Made by a program: the position numbers and the translations under genes
NCBI RefSeq assembly: GCF_000006405.1
Contig: NW_003205333.1
Span: forward strand, 281,188-345,187
Origin: Perkinsus marinus ATCC 50983
Taxonomy: Eukaryota; Perkinsozoa; Perkinsida; Perkinsidae
Reading direction: 5' to 3'
DNA length: 64,000 nt
In this document: positions 10,761 through 23,246 of the stretch, piece after piece
Layout: each line of letters begins with the position of its first letter
Position numbering within the stretch: position 1 is the first letter of the stretch
The notes under the pieces: generated by a model
What the model was told of the DNA's origin: nothing
What the model saw: only the letters and a program-made list of their open reading frames with translations
Databases searched by the model: none

Positions 10761-11702
10761 CGACGAATCTCGTCGGTTTGTATGACTTCTCGTGCGACAC
10801 TGCGGTGAAACATGTGGTAAAGTTTTGCTGTTTCGTCCACCAAATCGTGTTCGAAGCTTCGGGAGCCACCACCGATGGTGTTTAATAGTAATTCTCCACA
10901 CAGATAGTTCACTTCAGTAAACCGGGACGAGTGCGATTCCGAGGTTCGGACTGTGAAACTTCTGCATGTAACACTGACACGATACTATTACATCACGTGT
11001 CCCAACGAGAATTGTGTCCCACGTTGGTTTGTCAATTAGATATGATTTAGTTGAGTTAGTAGTTTACCGCCACCAAGATGATCGTTCTATCAAACTTAAT
11101 GCTACCAAACGATAGCCCTTGACAGGAGCAGCTAGATCGCTGGACCGCCTGTATTATCTCGTCAGAGCGGTGTACAGTGTCTGTCTCCCAGCTCGCTGTA
11201 CAGAGAACAACCTGTGATCAGCAGAAGTATAGCGAGTTCGGGGAAACCAATGACCATCAGCGGCAATCGTTCTACAGAGCTCGCTAATCTTGCATATCTT
11301 GCACTTCCTCTTATAGCTTATCCGCCCAACGCTATGCGGCGCGTCGATCGTGTTGGAATTTTCCAAATCTAGTCGTTTGATCTGTCTGGCTTCGTATTTC
11401 CTGCTTGGTTCGTTATATGTCTATACGAACGCGGCATAGTAAGCGGAGCTATAAAGTACCTAGTGACCACCTCTTAATCAATCGAGTCTGAACTTTCACG
11501 TGTTCAACCGATTAAACTGGTGCGTCGTACATGTCGACTACAGGATAAATCTATTGTCCAAGGAAAGGAGGCTCTTGGTAGTTTTAAATTCTTGCACATG
11601 ACACATGATGAAGCAAGCGTCTTTGATGCCTGAGGGATTGTCGATTCTATACACGTAGCATACATCTAGATGGCTCACATTCACTCACTCAACATCTTAT
11701 AG

Positions 11703-12199
11703 GAGATTCTCCCAAAGCTCATTTAACGACTCATACGGACCAAACCTGAAGACTGACGAGGAGCAGCATCTGAAAAAGCTATTCGCGGCTGAGTTGCGGA
11801 AGAAGAGACATGCCATCAAGTAGGCTCGGCTAGAATAGTCCAACTTGCATTAGTCCATACCTGCTAGTGAACAACTGAAGGCCAGGCGAGTGAATGATCA
11901 GTTATTCCTCGAGGAACAACGTGTGAGGCGAGCTGTGTTCGAGGAGCGAAATCGAGAGGTGCGTAGTTTCAATCGCTTCGAGCGAAGCCTCGAAGTTTAA
12001 ATTATGATTGAAAGAATACTGGCAGGTAATTGAAATAATGGAGGAGCTCCAACGACTCGAATCGGCGAGTCAAAAGTCACAGCAAAAACTTCAATCACTG
12101 CGAGCCCTACAATCAACACCGGATTTGAAAGCATTAGTGGGAAAGACGTTTCCGCACGTAGATGGCACGTTCATTTCGACCGATTTAGACGTCTCATAA
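11703..12199 (+). CDS. Coiled-coil protein, 3' exons (unknown function)
   Basis: Three exons join in consistent phase: 11703-11819, 11868-11958 and 12026-12199 (stop TAA). They encode about 127 residues that are almost entirely charged helix (EEQHLKKLFAAELRKKRH.., LEEQRVRRAVFEERNRE, IMEELQRLESASQKSQQKL). They end in a short tail (GKTFPHVDGTFISTDLDVS). An acceptor at 11701-11702 implies at least one upstream exon that I could not identify. The composition resembles flagellar or cytoskeletal coiled-coil proteins, but no family is recognised. Confidence 0.5.
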
Positions 12200-14311
12200 C
12201 AATCCGTCGCGTCGTCGCACAGAAGAGAGTTTTACCACTAGTCAACATTTATCAACGATTGCGAAGGCTGATGATGCTAAGCAAAGGACGAGCTCTTCAC
12301 TGACTCACTCGAGAGCATCGCCTAAAGACCACATTGTGAGACTAGTAGTTGTGTCATCGTCCCGCATGCATGGTGTAAGGCCGTCTGAAGGGCGATGGTC
12401 TGATCACGTATAGTCAGTGGGGATACGTTTCCATCCATGTTTCAGGCGTCAACTCGGAACGATTCAAACAAGCCGCCCGTCCAGCGCCTCGAGGGCAAGA
12501 AGTCGATGCCTCGGAAATTTGACATGTTACCGGAGTCTGTCCGCGTCATGTGAGTGGACCCGTCCTGCACACCTCCGACTACTATCGTCAGGTACTCACA
12601 ACGACATGCTTCATTGAGCTATGTTTGATACCGTTACCAGTATACATGATCTACTAGGTGTACACTGAAGGATGTTGTGTTGTGTAGTTTCGACAGTATT
12701 GATGTACTAGAACAACAGTCAAGTCACATCGGCATCAGATAGAGTTTATACATGCCCAAGAATACGTGTCGTATTGATAAGTGATATTCCCTATAGTGGG
12801 TGATGAAGTTTGATAAAATAGAACTGAAATCACGGTTAAGTCCCTGAAGCAAACGACTCTCTGTGACTTGATACTGTTGTAGACGGTAAGGAAGCTGAAT
12901 ACATGAAATTCACAAGCTTGCTGTTCTCACAAAGATGCCGTACTGGTTTCTGAGCTGGAGGATAGACGTGCTTTGACAGGAGACACTGTCTGGCGTAGAA
13001 GGAGACTGCGAGGTTCACTTGCCTTCCTCGTGATGTGGGTGGTCGAACGACATCGTATCAGTGCGAATACCGAGGACCCTGCCAGGGAGCCGAATGGGAA
13101 GTATACTTGAAGTGATTGGTCACCGACCTAGTCTTTGAAAGAACGACGGTTTTCGCTCGCTCTTCGAGGTTTGACCCCTCGTCGATCCACGAGCCAGCCC
13201 TGAATGATGAACCAGCGTGATTTTAACAAACTCATGAGTACAGTGAATTGAAGAGCGAGTACCTTGCTCACGACGGAGCTGTCTCTGGTACGCCTCAAGA
13301 ATTTCTAAGAGGTTCGGGTCGTGGGCCTGAGGCGTCGTAATTATCGATTTTGCGTGTCTCTTCTTTTTGTTGTCAATGTGTACTCACACGTATTATGTGG
13401 TCAGGCATGGGGAAGAAGTCGAACTCGTGCTGGTCCCGTATGGAAGGACTGCCTACAGAAGGAGTCACTGGCCACCACCAAGTCGATCTCGCCGTCCTTA
13501 CCGTAAGCGTGTTGTTTACATCTAGGCGGGTGACAGTTTCCAACACCTACACAACGTCTGCAGTGGTTGAGCGACTTACCTCAAAACGACTTACCATACA
13601 GGGGCGACGGTTCGTCAAAGAGACCTTCCCGTGCTGCTGATCTTCGCCGTCTGAGTGCTCTTCTGTGTGCGGCAACCGAGGCTGCCACGGCCGCTGCATG
13701 CATTGTGCGGTTTGTAAACACTGAGCGTCCAGCAGTTGGTCAACAATACCGTCGATACTCGGAAATTCCGAAATCGGAAATTCCGAGTCGGAATACACCG
13801 GTTCACGATAGATTCGTACAATGCTACACGAGCGTACACAACCTGTGACTTAGGTAAGGTTGGAATTCCCAACTTGGAAACTTCATCGCCGTTCCCACCA
13901 CGACGTGAGAAGACTGGGCGTCGTTGAGGAAATGCAAGTGCGCAAGTGACCTGGAAATTTCCAAGTGATTCAATGAACCAAAGTCGCAATCATTCTGGAA
14001 TTGATCTATGCATTGATACTTTACATTGTTAGATCAAGCTTTGAGTGTAGCTTTGCCTTGCATGATGTGCTTGGACCTTGGTTTCCTTGAAGTGGTGTAA
14101 TTTGTTTTCGAAAATATCTTCGGGAATGCCATTTTTATCGTGTACCGTTCGAGCGTTCCTGTTGGGGTCGCCACTTATAGGGGTACATCGGCATGTTGAT
14201 AATAATGTGTTCAGGAGTTTGGTTTCTCCTTATCTACAAGACGTCCCCAGTCTAGTAGATCAATTTTCATTCAACCCGACAACTAGAAGCTATCCGCGTG
14301 CTTCTTCCCAT
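12200..14311. other. 2.1 kb without a supported gene
   Basis: No recognisable exon or RNA gene was found. It includes an imperfect inverted repeat at 13757-13788 and, at its right end, the promoter/leader of PNO. Open frames of 60-124 codons on both strands near 13.3-14.0 kb lack family features. Confidence 0.35.
13757..13788. repeat. Imperfect inverted repeat (14-nt arms)
   Basis: The arms actcggaaattccg and cggaaattccgagt are separated by aaat and can form a stem with one mismatch. The submotif ggaattcc/gaaattcc recurs at 13864 and 13951. No function is assigned. Confidence 0.5.
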
Positions 14312-17300
14312 ATGTTATCATCAAGATCACTATTACCTTCAACTCGCATTGTTGCGGCTGCTGCATCCGCCACACGGATGTCCAAGCAGGCCTTTGCCAG
14401 TGTATCAGGAGCAGCAGCTAACTCATCGTCAGTCGAGAGTTACACCAAGCTGGTACACCCTGCACCCAAGGTAAGGTCGCTATAACGTCGAGTGTAATGC
14501 GTGATGGTTATCGTGTTCCCCTCAGGAGTTGAAGGAGTTCCCACAGAAACAGCTGCCATACGATGGTTGTACTGCGGCTGCCTATGTGGCGTATGCATGG
14601 TCCGAGCAGGCTATGGTGAGCCCAGCATGAGCTACTTCCCTGTACATCTTACTTGTTCAGATCTATCCCATCACGCCCGCCACGCCAATGGGTGATGTCA
14701 TGGCCAACTGGGCTGGTCAAGGACGGAAGAACCTCTTCGGCAGCGTCCCTAGGGTTACCCAAATGCAGTCCGAAGGTGGTGCTGCTGGTGCTGTACACGG
14801 CGTTCTCGATGTTGGAGGCCTTGGTACCACTTTTACCTCTTCACAAGGTCTACTACTTATGATCCCGAATATGTACATAATCGCTGGTGCCCTCAACCCT
14901 TGCGTCTTCCATGTGGCTGCAAGAGCTATATCCAAACATGCCCTTTGTATTTTTGGCGACCACACTGATGTCATGGGCACACGTCAAACTGGCTGGGCGC
15001 AGCTGTCTGGTCACAGCGTCCAGGCATCGATGGACATGGCCTTGGTAGCCCATATTGCTACGCTGAGGAGCTCAGTGCCTTTCGTCAACTTTTTCGATGG
15101 TTTCCGTACTTCCCATGAAATCAACAAGATCAACATCATCCCCTACGAGGCTATGGACCAGCTGGTGCCGTGGCCAGAACTGGCCGCCTACCGTTCACGT
15201 GGGCTCAACCCCAACAAGCCGCACTCTCGTGGTCTGGGCCAGTTCGCTGATACCTTCTTCCAGAATTCCGAGGCCGTCAACAAATACTACGACAGCACAC
15301 CTGGCATAGTGCAGAATGTCATGGACGAAGTGGCGCAAGTGACCGGCCGGCACTATAAGAACTTCTTCTATTATGGTCATCCCCAAGCCGAGTATGTTAC
15401 GGTTATCATGGGGTCTGGCAGCTCTACTATGGAGGAGACGGTGAACTATATGAACGCTCGTGGCGAGAAGGTTGGCATAGTCAGAGTTCACCTCTATCGC
15501 CCTTGGGATGCTAAGGCATTTGTGAGCTCCTTGCCCCCATCAGTGAAACGCCTTGCGGTACTTGATCGTACTAAGGAGCAGACGGCTATTGGTGAGCCGT
15601 TGTTCCTGGACGTTGCAGCAACACTGCAGTCGATTGGCAGTACGCTGAAGGTTATTGGTGGTCGCTATGGTCTCGGCTCGAAAGAGTTCACGCCGGCTAT
15701 GGCTGAGGCCGTCTTCGAGAACTTGAAACAACCTAGACCGGTTGAGAACTTCTCGGTTGGTATCGAGGATGATGTTACCCATAGGTCGATCAAGGTTGGC
15801 CCTGAGCCGGACGTCTCTGCTCCTGGGACCAGACAGTGTCTATTCTGGGGTATGGGTTCTGACGGTACTGTATCGGCCAACAAGAGCGCTATCAAGTTAA
15901 TTGCTGACAACACGGATCAGTACGTGCAGGCCTATTTCGCTTATGATTCCAAGAAGTCCGGTGGCTGTACTATTTCTCATCTCCGTTTTGGCCCTGAGAA
16001 GATCGAGTCGCCCTATGCCATTATGAACGCAGATTACATCGCAGTTTCCCAAAGAACGTGGCCCCATAAGTTCCCGAGAGTCATCGTTGAGACCCTCAAG
16101 CCTGGTGGTATCGCGGTCTTCAACTCTGCTTCCAAGACTGCTGAGGAGTTCTTGGCTGAGATGCCTGAGGCCGTGATTAACCAGCTGGGCGAGAAGGAAG
16201 CTCACATCTACACCATAGATGCATCCAAGGTGGCCCGTGAGAATGGTCTTGGTCGTCACACTAACAACGTTCTGGCCGCTGTGTTCTTCAAATTGGCTGA
16301 TATCATCCCCTATGAGAGTGCTGAGAAGTTGCTGAAGGACGCTATGAAGAAGGCGTACTCCGCTAAGGGTGAGGATCTGGTCCAGAGGAACTATAAGGGA
16401 GTTGATGCTGCTATCGCCAACTTGGTCGAGATTCAGTACGATCCCAAGGTTTTCAGCACTTACAGTAAGCCGGAAGATGTTGATCCGACTCGCCCTGCGT
16501 TCTGTACTGATCTCATGGACCGCCTTAATGCGCTTGAGGGCAACAACTTACCGGTCTCGTCGTTTGACCCTCGGGGGCACTACCCACCGGCTACAACTCA
16601 GTACGAGAAGCGTGGTGTGGCCCTTACTATCCCTATTGTGGACATGGACAAGTGCACACAGTGCAACAAATGCTCGGCTATATGCCCTCACGCGGCTATC
16701 AGACCTTTCCTCATCTCACAGCTTGAGGCTGATGTCGCCCCTAAAGCCTTCGACATGCGTATGGCCAAAGGCGGTAATGACGTCGCTGGTATGATGTACC
16801 GTATTCAAGTCGCCCCTGAGGACTGCACTGGCTGCGAGGCTTGCTCATGGGCCTGTCCTGATAACGCTCTCACTATGACCCCATTGGAAGATGTAGTTGA
16901 GGTCCAGCGTCCCAACTGGTCCTTCGCTATAAGTCTACCTAGTCGTGGGTATATGGTCGACCGTCACACCCTCAAGGGTTCGCAGTTCCAGCAGCCTATG
17001 CTGGAGTTCTCTGGGGCTTGTGAAGGCTGTGGTGAGACCCCTTATGCTAAGTTGGTTACGCAGCTGTTCGGTGAGCGTATGGTCATTGCCAACGCCTCGG
17101 GTTGTTCTTCAGTTTGGGCTGGTACTGCTGCCTTCAACCCACTAGCTGTTAACGACAAGGGTCAGGGTCCGGCATGGGGCAGATCTCTCTTCGAGGATGC
17201 CGCTGAGTACGGTCTTGGTATGGCTCGTGCCGTCCAAGAGCGTCGTCTTAATCTCAAGGAGAAGGTTCAGGAGTTGGTTGATGACGAGGAGTACAAAGCC

Positions 17301-19907
17301 TTGCTCAGCCCTGAGCTCGACAATGCATGTCATGAGTGGTTGGAGAAGTACAACGACTCTGTCATTTGCCAGGAGCTATCTGGTGAGATCCCCGGTATGC
17401 TGGAGAACACCAGTGCCCTACGAGAGGTTCCATTGGTCCAGGAGATCCTTTCTATGAGGGACCTCTTCCCGAAGGTCTCCCAATGGGTGTGGGGTGGCGA
17501 TGGTTGGGCGTATGATATCGGCTTTGGCGGTCTGGATCACGTCTTGGCTTCCCAGACAGATCTCAACGTGCTGGTCATGGACACTGAGGGTTATTCTAAT
17601 ACCGGTGGTCAGGTCTCGAAGTCTACCAATTTGGGTGCAGTTCAGAAGTTTGCTCCTACAGGGTATCGCCGCGCTAAGAAGGACCTTGGCGCCATCGCTA
17701 TCGCCTATGGGGACGTGTATGTGGCGTCTATCGCCATTGGTGCAAACTATGCTCAGTCCGTGAAGGCTTTGGTCGAGGCTGAGGCCTTCCCTGGTCCATC
17801 ACTGGTGCTCTGTTATTCGCCCTGTATTGAGCATAAGATCCTCTATCCTCGTGGTCTGTCAAGATTGGCCGAAGAAATGAAGAAGGCTGTGGACTCTGGC
17901 TACTGGACGCTGTATCGTTACAACCCTGCCATGGTTCCGCAAGGTCACAATCCTTTCACTCTTGACTCTAAGCATCTCTCTATCGACGTGGCTCAGTTCA
18001 CCAAGCTTGAGAACCGCTTTGAGATCCTAAAGCGTACTCATCCTGAGGTCGCTGAACAGCTCAAGGCGAGCCTTCAACAGTGGACGAGAGAACGTCTGGA
18101 GAACTATAAGTGGATGGAGAAGCGTGGTGCTCCTTCTGAGGATGCTGCTGGTCCCGCCCTGGACATCCTTGTCGGTTCGGACACTGGTACCACCACTGAG
18201 CTGGCTAGCCGCTTTGCTGGTCTGTGCCGATCTAGGCAGTTTAACGTCGCTGTGCACGAGCTGGATGAGATCACTCCGGAGTCGCTAAGAGCTATGAGTA
18301 ACGTCGTGGTTCTGTGTTCTACTGCAGGTGAGGGTGATTTCCCCAACAACGCTCATGCCTTCTGGGAGGGGCTCTCGGATCCTGAGCTTGAGGAGGGTTT
18401 CCTTGCCTCCACTAAGTTCTCGGTGTTTGGTCTTGGTGACACGGGTTATAAGCATTTCAACGCTGCTGCTAAGAATATTGAGAAGCGTTTGTTGGAGCTT
18501 GGTGCTGTGAAGTCCCAGGACATTGGCCTTGGCGATGATAAGGATGATGACAAGTACGAAACCGCTTTCGAGAGTTGGCTCCCCGACTTCTGGAAAATCC
18601 AGAATGCGCCGGAGTCCCCTGATGAGCTAGAGATCCCCGAGCCTATCGTGGAGCTGGAGGTCGTTGCCAAGGACTTGGTCTGCCAGTATCAGAGGGTTCG
18701 CCCACCTAAGACTAAGACCATCACCCTCACCCAGAACGAGCGCATCACTGCACTTGACTACGACCGTATCATCCGCCATCTCATATTCGATGTGCGTGGA
18801 GTCGACTTTTCCTATCTTTTGGGTGACGCTTTGACCATCTATCCTGACAACGATCCGGCCCTTGTGGAAGACTTCTTGCACTGGTACAAGGTCGATCAAA
18901 CTCAATGGTATCATGTCCGTGGCACCAGGGATTTGGATCCTCGTCGTGCTGCGAGCTATCGACATCCGATGACCGCAAAGCAGATCTTTGGCGAGGTCGT
19001 GGACATCACTGGTAGACCCAATAAGTTTTTCTATAAGCAGCTCGCTAAGTTCGCTGTAGACGAGGAAGAGCGGAAGGCTCTTGAATTGATCGTCGCTGAC
19101 ACTGCTGAGGGCAATGCTGCATACAGTGCTCTGTCGTCTGAATGTGTCAACTACATAGACGTCTTGAAGAAGTTCCCTAGTGCCCATCCGCCTTTGGAGC
19201 ATCTCATGTCACTGGTGCCCTGCATCAAGCCGAGGCTCTATTCTATCGCTTCCTCACAACGCTTCGTCAACGACAAGGTTGAATTGGTTATTGTCGTGAA
19301 TGACTGGAAGACTCCTAGTGGAGCTACGAAGCGCGGTCTTTGCACCAACTACATTGATCGTTTGGCCACTGATAATAAGGAGGATCTCACTTATAAGGTT
19401 GTGGTCTCGGTCACTCCTGGCACCTTCAACCTCCCCCCTACTCTGATGGAGCCCTACGTCATGACTGGTCTTGGCACTGGACTGGCGCCTTTCCGAGCCT
19501 TCATCCAGGAGAGAGCTTTCTTCAAGAACCTCGGGTATCAAACTGGCCCTATGTGGCTCTTTTACGGTTGCCGATATCGTGCGAAGGACTACATCCTGGG
19601 TCATGAGCTCGAGAAGTGGGCTGAGGAAGGTGTCATTACTCATCTTAAACCAGCCTTCTCTCGTGACCAGAAGGAGAAGGTTTATGTCCAGCACAAGATG
19701 CTCGAGAGCAAGAACGATCTTTATGAGGACCTTATCAACAAGGGTGGTTACTTCTATCTCTGTGGGCAGGCCGGACAGCTCGAAATTGATGTTCGGAATG
19801 CTATCTTGACGGCTATCAAGGAGGGTGGTAAAATGTCAGCTGAGGAGGCACAGAAGGTTTTTGACAAGTTCGAAGAGGAGGGTCGGTACTGCCTAGAGCT
19901 ATACTAG
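14312..19907 (+). CDS. PNO: Pyruvate:NADP+ oxidoreductase (PFOR-CPR fusion), probably mitochondrial
   Basis: The enzyme converts pyruvate, CoA and NADP+ to acetyl-CoA, CO2 and NADPH, replacing pyruvate dehydrogenase. Exons 14312-14470, 14526-14615 and 14661-19907 are in phase and give 1831 residues. From about residue 60 the PFOR part begins (LPYDGCTAAAYVAYAWSEQAM; IYPITPATPMGD). Two ferredoxin-type 4Fe-4S motifs lie near 748 (CTQCNKCSAICPH) and 805 (CTGCEACSWACPD). A further CEGCGET motif follows, then the TPP site near 1029 (GGDGWAYDIGFGGLDH). The flavodoxin-like domain starts near 1251 (LVGSDTGTTTELA). The FAD/NADPH module has RLYSIASSQ near 1607 and GTGLAPFRAF near 1686. ATG 14312 was chosen because the next 35 residues (MLSSRSLLPSTRIVAAAASA..) lack acids and are rich in Arg, Ser and Ala, like a mitochondrial presequence. 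An in-frame ATG at 14126 would add 62 residues. The fusion is known from Euglena, Cryptosporidium and chromerid/perkinsid relatives. Confidence 0.95.
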
Positions 19908-20626
19908 TCTTTAGGGTGCACGACTTTTCATATGAAGCCTGTGACTGCTCACGCTAGACACTTTGCAATATGAATACCATTCTATCATTTCTCAACTACT
20001 TTTTTGTGGTGGTCATGCATTGCTCGCAAGTATCCGTCAAGTTTATTATAGCAATGCTGGCTGTCTCGCTGTGGTAAGGCGATGTCCAGTCGCCCTTCTT
20101 CACGTAGATGATAGTTGAGACTGTTCTGGATTTTTCTAAGGATGATTTGGCACAGTTGCTGTTGACACGTGAATGTGGCATTCATCGTCCCTGATATACG
20201 TATGTTGCGGTGGAACATTTTGCTGCAATGATGGTAGTTCTTATTGATACAGACATTCATCTTATTATCTGTGTACGTTATTAATGCGTATATTAGTTGC
20301 GTTTATAGAGACCAATAGGGAACGAAAACTAAGTTGGCCGACTTCGTTGAGGAACACAGCCATTTGCTTGGACCGCGACATGGGTTGAGTTCATCGCTGT
20401 AGGTTGGGAATCTTCCAAGTCCGTTCGATGAGCAAATACCTGGTTTGTAATTTCGATTCCGAATTTTCCCTTCAAAGCAAATAAAGATGATGATGAATCG
20501 ATCTTAATCCAATCACTGTGTGATAACCATGTAACAGATTCTGAGTTATCCTCGTTACCCACATTGTACAACTCAAGATAGTGTGAGGCAACAGACGACA
20601 GTCACAAAAAAGTATACACAAGTAGC
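19908..20626. other. Convergent intergenic region
   Basis: This lies between the 3' ends of PNO and the UBC6-type gene. An 80-codon minus-strand frame (20329-20571) has no recognisable features. Nothing else is seen. Confidence 0.35.
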
Positions 20627-21723
20627 TCATATGGTATTTTCATTAGAGTCCTCGAGTGAAGAAATGATAGCATAGCCGATTGCAGTAAATGCAGCCACAG
20701 CAGCTAGAATAGTTGGTATCAGATAAGGATGGTGGTCGCCAAGGCCGAGACCAGCGAAGAGATCGTCTGTGTCGTTTGAATTCGGGTCATACACATGATT
20801 CTCGCTCCCTCCGAGTCGCTTACAAAACTTGGAGAAATCCTGAAGTGAATGCTCACAGTTTTTTCGTGATGATATGAGCCGAACCTTGCAGGCGAACACA
20901 GCATCATTATCAGGAAAGCCACAGTCAGCGCAGTTCTTAGCTCCCTCTGGCGGGGCTATCCGATGAAAATACCCATGGGTGGGATAGAACCTGTGATCGA
21001 CCCGACGATATGTTCCATTGTACATATATATGGCTCACCGAGAAGTGTCCAAAAACTCCGGGAAGAGCTCTCGGAAGTCTTTATTCTGATCAAAGAAGGT
21101 TATAGTCTTGGAGGAGTCTTCAATAACACAGTCTTACGAATTTATTTTTCGCAAAGCTATTGATTGCACACTTCTCTCTGTAAGCTGTTGATGCCGACAT
21201 CCCTCCAGTAGTTCGCGGCTCAGTCTTGTCCAACATGAAACTGACGAGACCTACCAAAGACTTGTAGTGAATATGGCAGAAGAATAGCTCACCGATGAGA
21301 ATGGTCTCCACCCGCCAGCTGGGATTCCAGGATTCAGGATGGAAGTCCGACATCGACAGACACAATTTGGTATGCGTCTCGAATCTCCCTAAGACGAAAT
21401 AGTCTCGACCAGAGCTTGAGATGGAGCCTTACCATTGGGAGTGATCATGTAGATGGCCGGTGGTTTCAACGGATACATCTGTGGGAACACCAACTTCCCG
21501 TGATAGACACCGCCGTAATACGGAGTGTCTTCGGGAAGATCGAAAACTACAAAGTGCCACTCGAGCATGTTCTTAGTAGAAGGCATGGCGTCAATCTGTG
21601 CCGGGCAAGCTCTAACCAACAATAAGGAGGAGTCGGCACTGATAGTCGGTGGCCATGAACCTACTTTTTAAGAGCTTGCAATTCACGGGTTAACCGTGCC
21701 ACTGCTTGCCGATTCTCAGACAT
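20627..21723 (-). CDS. UBC6: Ubiquitin-conjugating enzyme E2, UBC6/UBE2J type, tail-anchored
   Basis: This is an ER-anchored E2 for ER-associated degradation. Six exons on the minus strand close perfectly: 21723-21665, 21611-21433, 21388-21293, 21250-21138, 21085-21039 and 20990-20627. The product is 285 residues, with the family at about 250-320. The UBC fold is clear: MLEWHFVVFDLPEDTPYYGG, VYHGKLVFPQMYPLKPPAIY, and then the active site NGRFETHTKLCLSMSDFHP, with the catalytic Cys in the UBC6-specific LCLS context. ESWNPSW and LVSFMLDK follow. The C-terminal extension includes a CADCGF pair and an Asp-rich stretch. It ends in one transmembrane helix (YLIPTILAAVAAFTAIGYAII) with a short lumenal tail, as expected for a tail-anchored E2. 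Three of the five introns are 45-51 nt and two are near 43 nt. Confidence 0.92.
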
Positions 21724-21867
21724 TATGAAAAACACGTAAAATCACCTCTATGGAATCACAACAATCGACGGCCCTCACTGGGGGCTCATAGATGCTGATA
21801 TTTTGTAAGTGTAATTCGCATCATCATCATCCTCCACCACCACTATTACGGGATTCTACCGCCTCCT

Positions 21868-22131
21868 CTATCGAACTCCACTCAAACCATGTGAGTACTT
21901 CGAAACATTCAACATATGGCAGAGACAGTGGCACTCAGCATCAATAGCATCTCTCAACATTCTTGCGACGCCATGGCATGGGCGGTCAGCTCGTCGGCAC
22001 TTAAGAGGAACGTAAACTTCCATGTCCTCCTCCTCCTCCTCATCCTTCCATACTAGGCAACCAACATCCAACCGATAACGATAGAATGGAAGCGGCAATA
22101 GATGCCCTCCTGCTCTGATTAGATCAGCCAT
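21868..22131 (-). CDS. Acidic-patch exon of an unidentified gene
   Basis: This is an open minus-strand exon encoding about 85 residues: IRAGGHLLPLPFYRYRLDVG, then KDEEEEEDMEVYVPLKCRRAD and a Cys/His-containing end (AECHCLCHM). It may be the 3' exon of the Ser/Pro-rich gene upstream (23.2-26.1 kb) or a separate gene. The MITE at 22150-22295 lies just 5' of it. No family is recognised. Confidence 0.3.
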   Translation of the reverse strand: MADLIRAGGHLLPLPFYRYRLDVGCLVWKDEEEEEDMEVYVPLKCRRADRPCHGVARMLRDAIDAECHCLCHMLNVSKYSHGLSGVR

Positions 22132-22149
22132 AGAAGGTATGCCCCAAGG

Positions 22150-22295
22150 CAGTGTTGAAACACGTGTTCGCTTTCGTCAGCTGAGTTGAGTAGATTCCGA
22201 ACTATTTATGAAAGTTCATATACCAATTATGGTAGAGATGCGCAGATACCAACAGAAGTTTCCCAGAGTTTCCCCGCACATATTTTCCCACCCTG
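22150..22295 (+). mobile_element. hAT-like MITE family A, internally deleted copy
   Basis: It starts cagtgttgaaac and ends attttcccaccctg. It contains the family landmarks (cgttcgcttt..tcagctgag, agtttcccagagtttcc) but lacks the 'tgtggttgaccatg' segment. The flanks ccccaagg and ttccaagc agree at 5 of 8 positions, so any target duplication is decayed. Confidence 0.65.
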
Positions 22296-23246
22296 TTCCA
22301 AGCTCTCCGTGGAGGAACCCTCTGATGCACATGCCGGCGCTCCAAGCGTGGAGGGCCTAGTAGACGGAAGCTAATAACTTGATGACCTTGTGGTGATGGG
22401 GATTGACCATCTCACTAATGATACTACTCTCCATGGCAGCGGCTCGGTATCACTCGCAGAGGCGTGCGCTGTTGTACCTCCGCCTCTTTCATGGCATCGG
22501 CAACAGAGGCAGTAGGGCAGAGCAGTTGAGGCATCGAGATATAGGGAGAAGCGGACCTGGTGAACATCCCCCACTGTGAAGAGACCTCAATAGCCTCCCA
22601 TGGCGAACTCAAACTCAGCAACAGCGCCATAGTCGATAATAGTTGGGATTATGATGATGATGACTATGCTGGGATGACCCCAACGCAAGACCAACAACGA
22701 CGAACGGTGCGAGAGAACAGTCAGACAGGGCAATGCTTTATCCAAAAAGTAGCCGAATCTCGCACGGCACAACAAAAATCCGACTGTTCATAACGCCGTG
22801 AAGACTACCACTAACAGCAGCACTATGATCATCATCATTATCGCTGACAACGACATAATGTGAGTGGTACCTCTACTGATGATAGGACTGCTATCGTTAT
22901 TCATAGCTCACATCCTCCTATTCCCACTGCTCTCTGATGAAGGAGAGATGGAAGAGATAATGGAGGAGGAGGAGGATCAAGTATTGAGTTACACGATGGT
23001 CACACAAGGCGACCGACTAATGTGATGAATGCTACAGACAGAACATTACTTATAGATTCTTTGACCGAGTTGACTACAATAATAACTACAAGGGATGGCG
23101 TCGAAGAGTTAAGGCTAACCCCAAGCAATACCGATACGAGGGAGAAAGATAGCAGCACTGCCAGTACTATGAGAATTCCCTTACACCCGTACAAACACTA
23201 GTACGGCTCATATGAGGGTAGTATTCACCACCACACCGGGACAATA
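22296..23246. other. Unresolved segment with short coding-like frames
   Basis: Short frames occur on both strands, including a hydrophobic minus-strand stretch at 23000-23194 (GILIVLAVLLSFSLVSVLLG..). They do not join into a convincing model. Confidence 0.3.

Larger units (their letters stand above)
10375..10850. repeat. Diverged tandem duplication, period about 245 bp
   Basis: The stretch 10375-10610 aligns with 10621-10850. Matching landmarks are 'taaacgatgaacgtgttga' against 'taaacgataaacgtgttga', the tRNA region, and 'ttgtat..ctcgtgcga' downstream. One copy carries an intact tRNA-Ala and the other a ruined one. A third, weaker match follows near 10930-11010. Confidence 0.6.
9792..11702. 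other. Gene-poor segment with tRNA-Ala and its decayed duplicates
   Basis: Apart from the tRNA at 10454-10525 and the duplication around it, I see no supported exon. Short frames at 10130-10885 overlap the duplication and look fortuitous. Confidence 0.4.

Noticed and set aside
10130-10885. Protein-coding gene in the tandem duplication
   Set aside because: The frames differ between duplicated units and are interrupted by the tRNA gene. The similarity is at DNA level only.
13757-13788. Inverted repeat as a transcription terminator or regulatory hairpin
   Set aside because: It is a eukaryotic context with no T-run or flanking gene that would give it such a role. It is recorded only as a repeat.
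14717-19694. Many 60-190 codon frames antisense or out of frame within PNO
   Set aside because: They are shadows of a long, codon-biased gene. None has splice support or family features.
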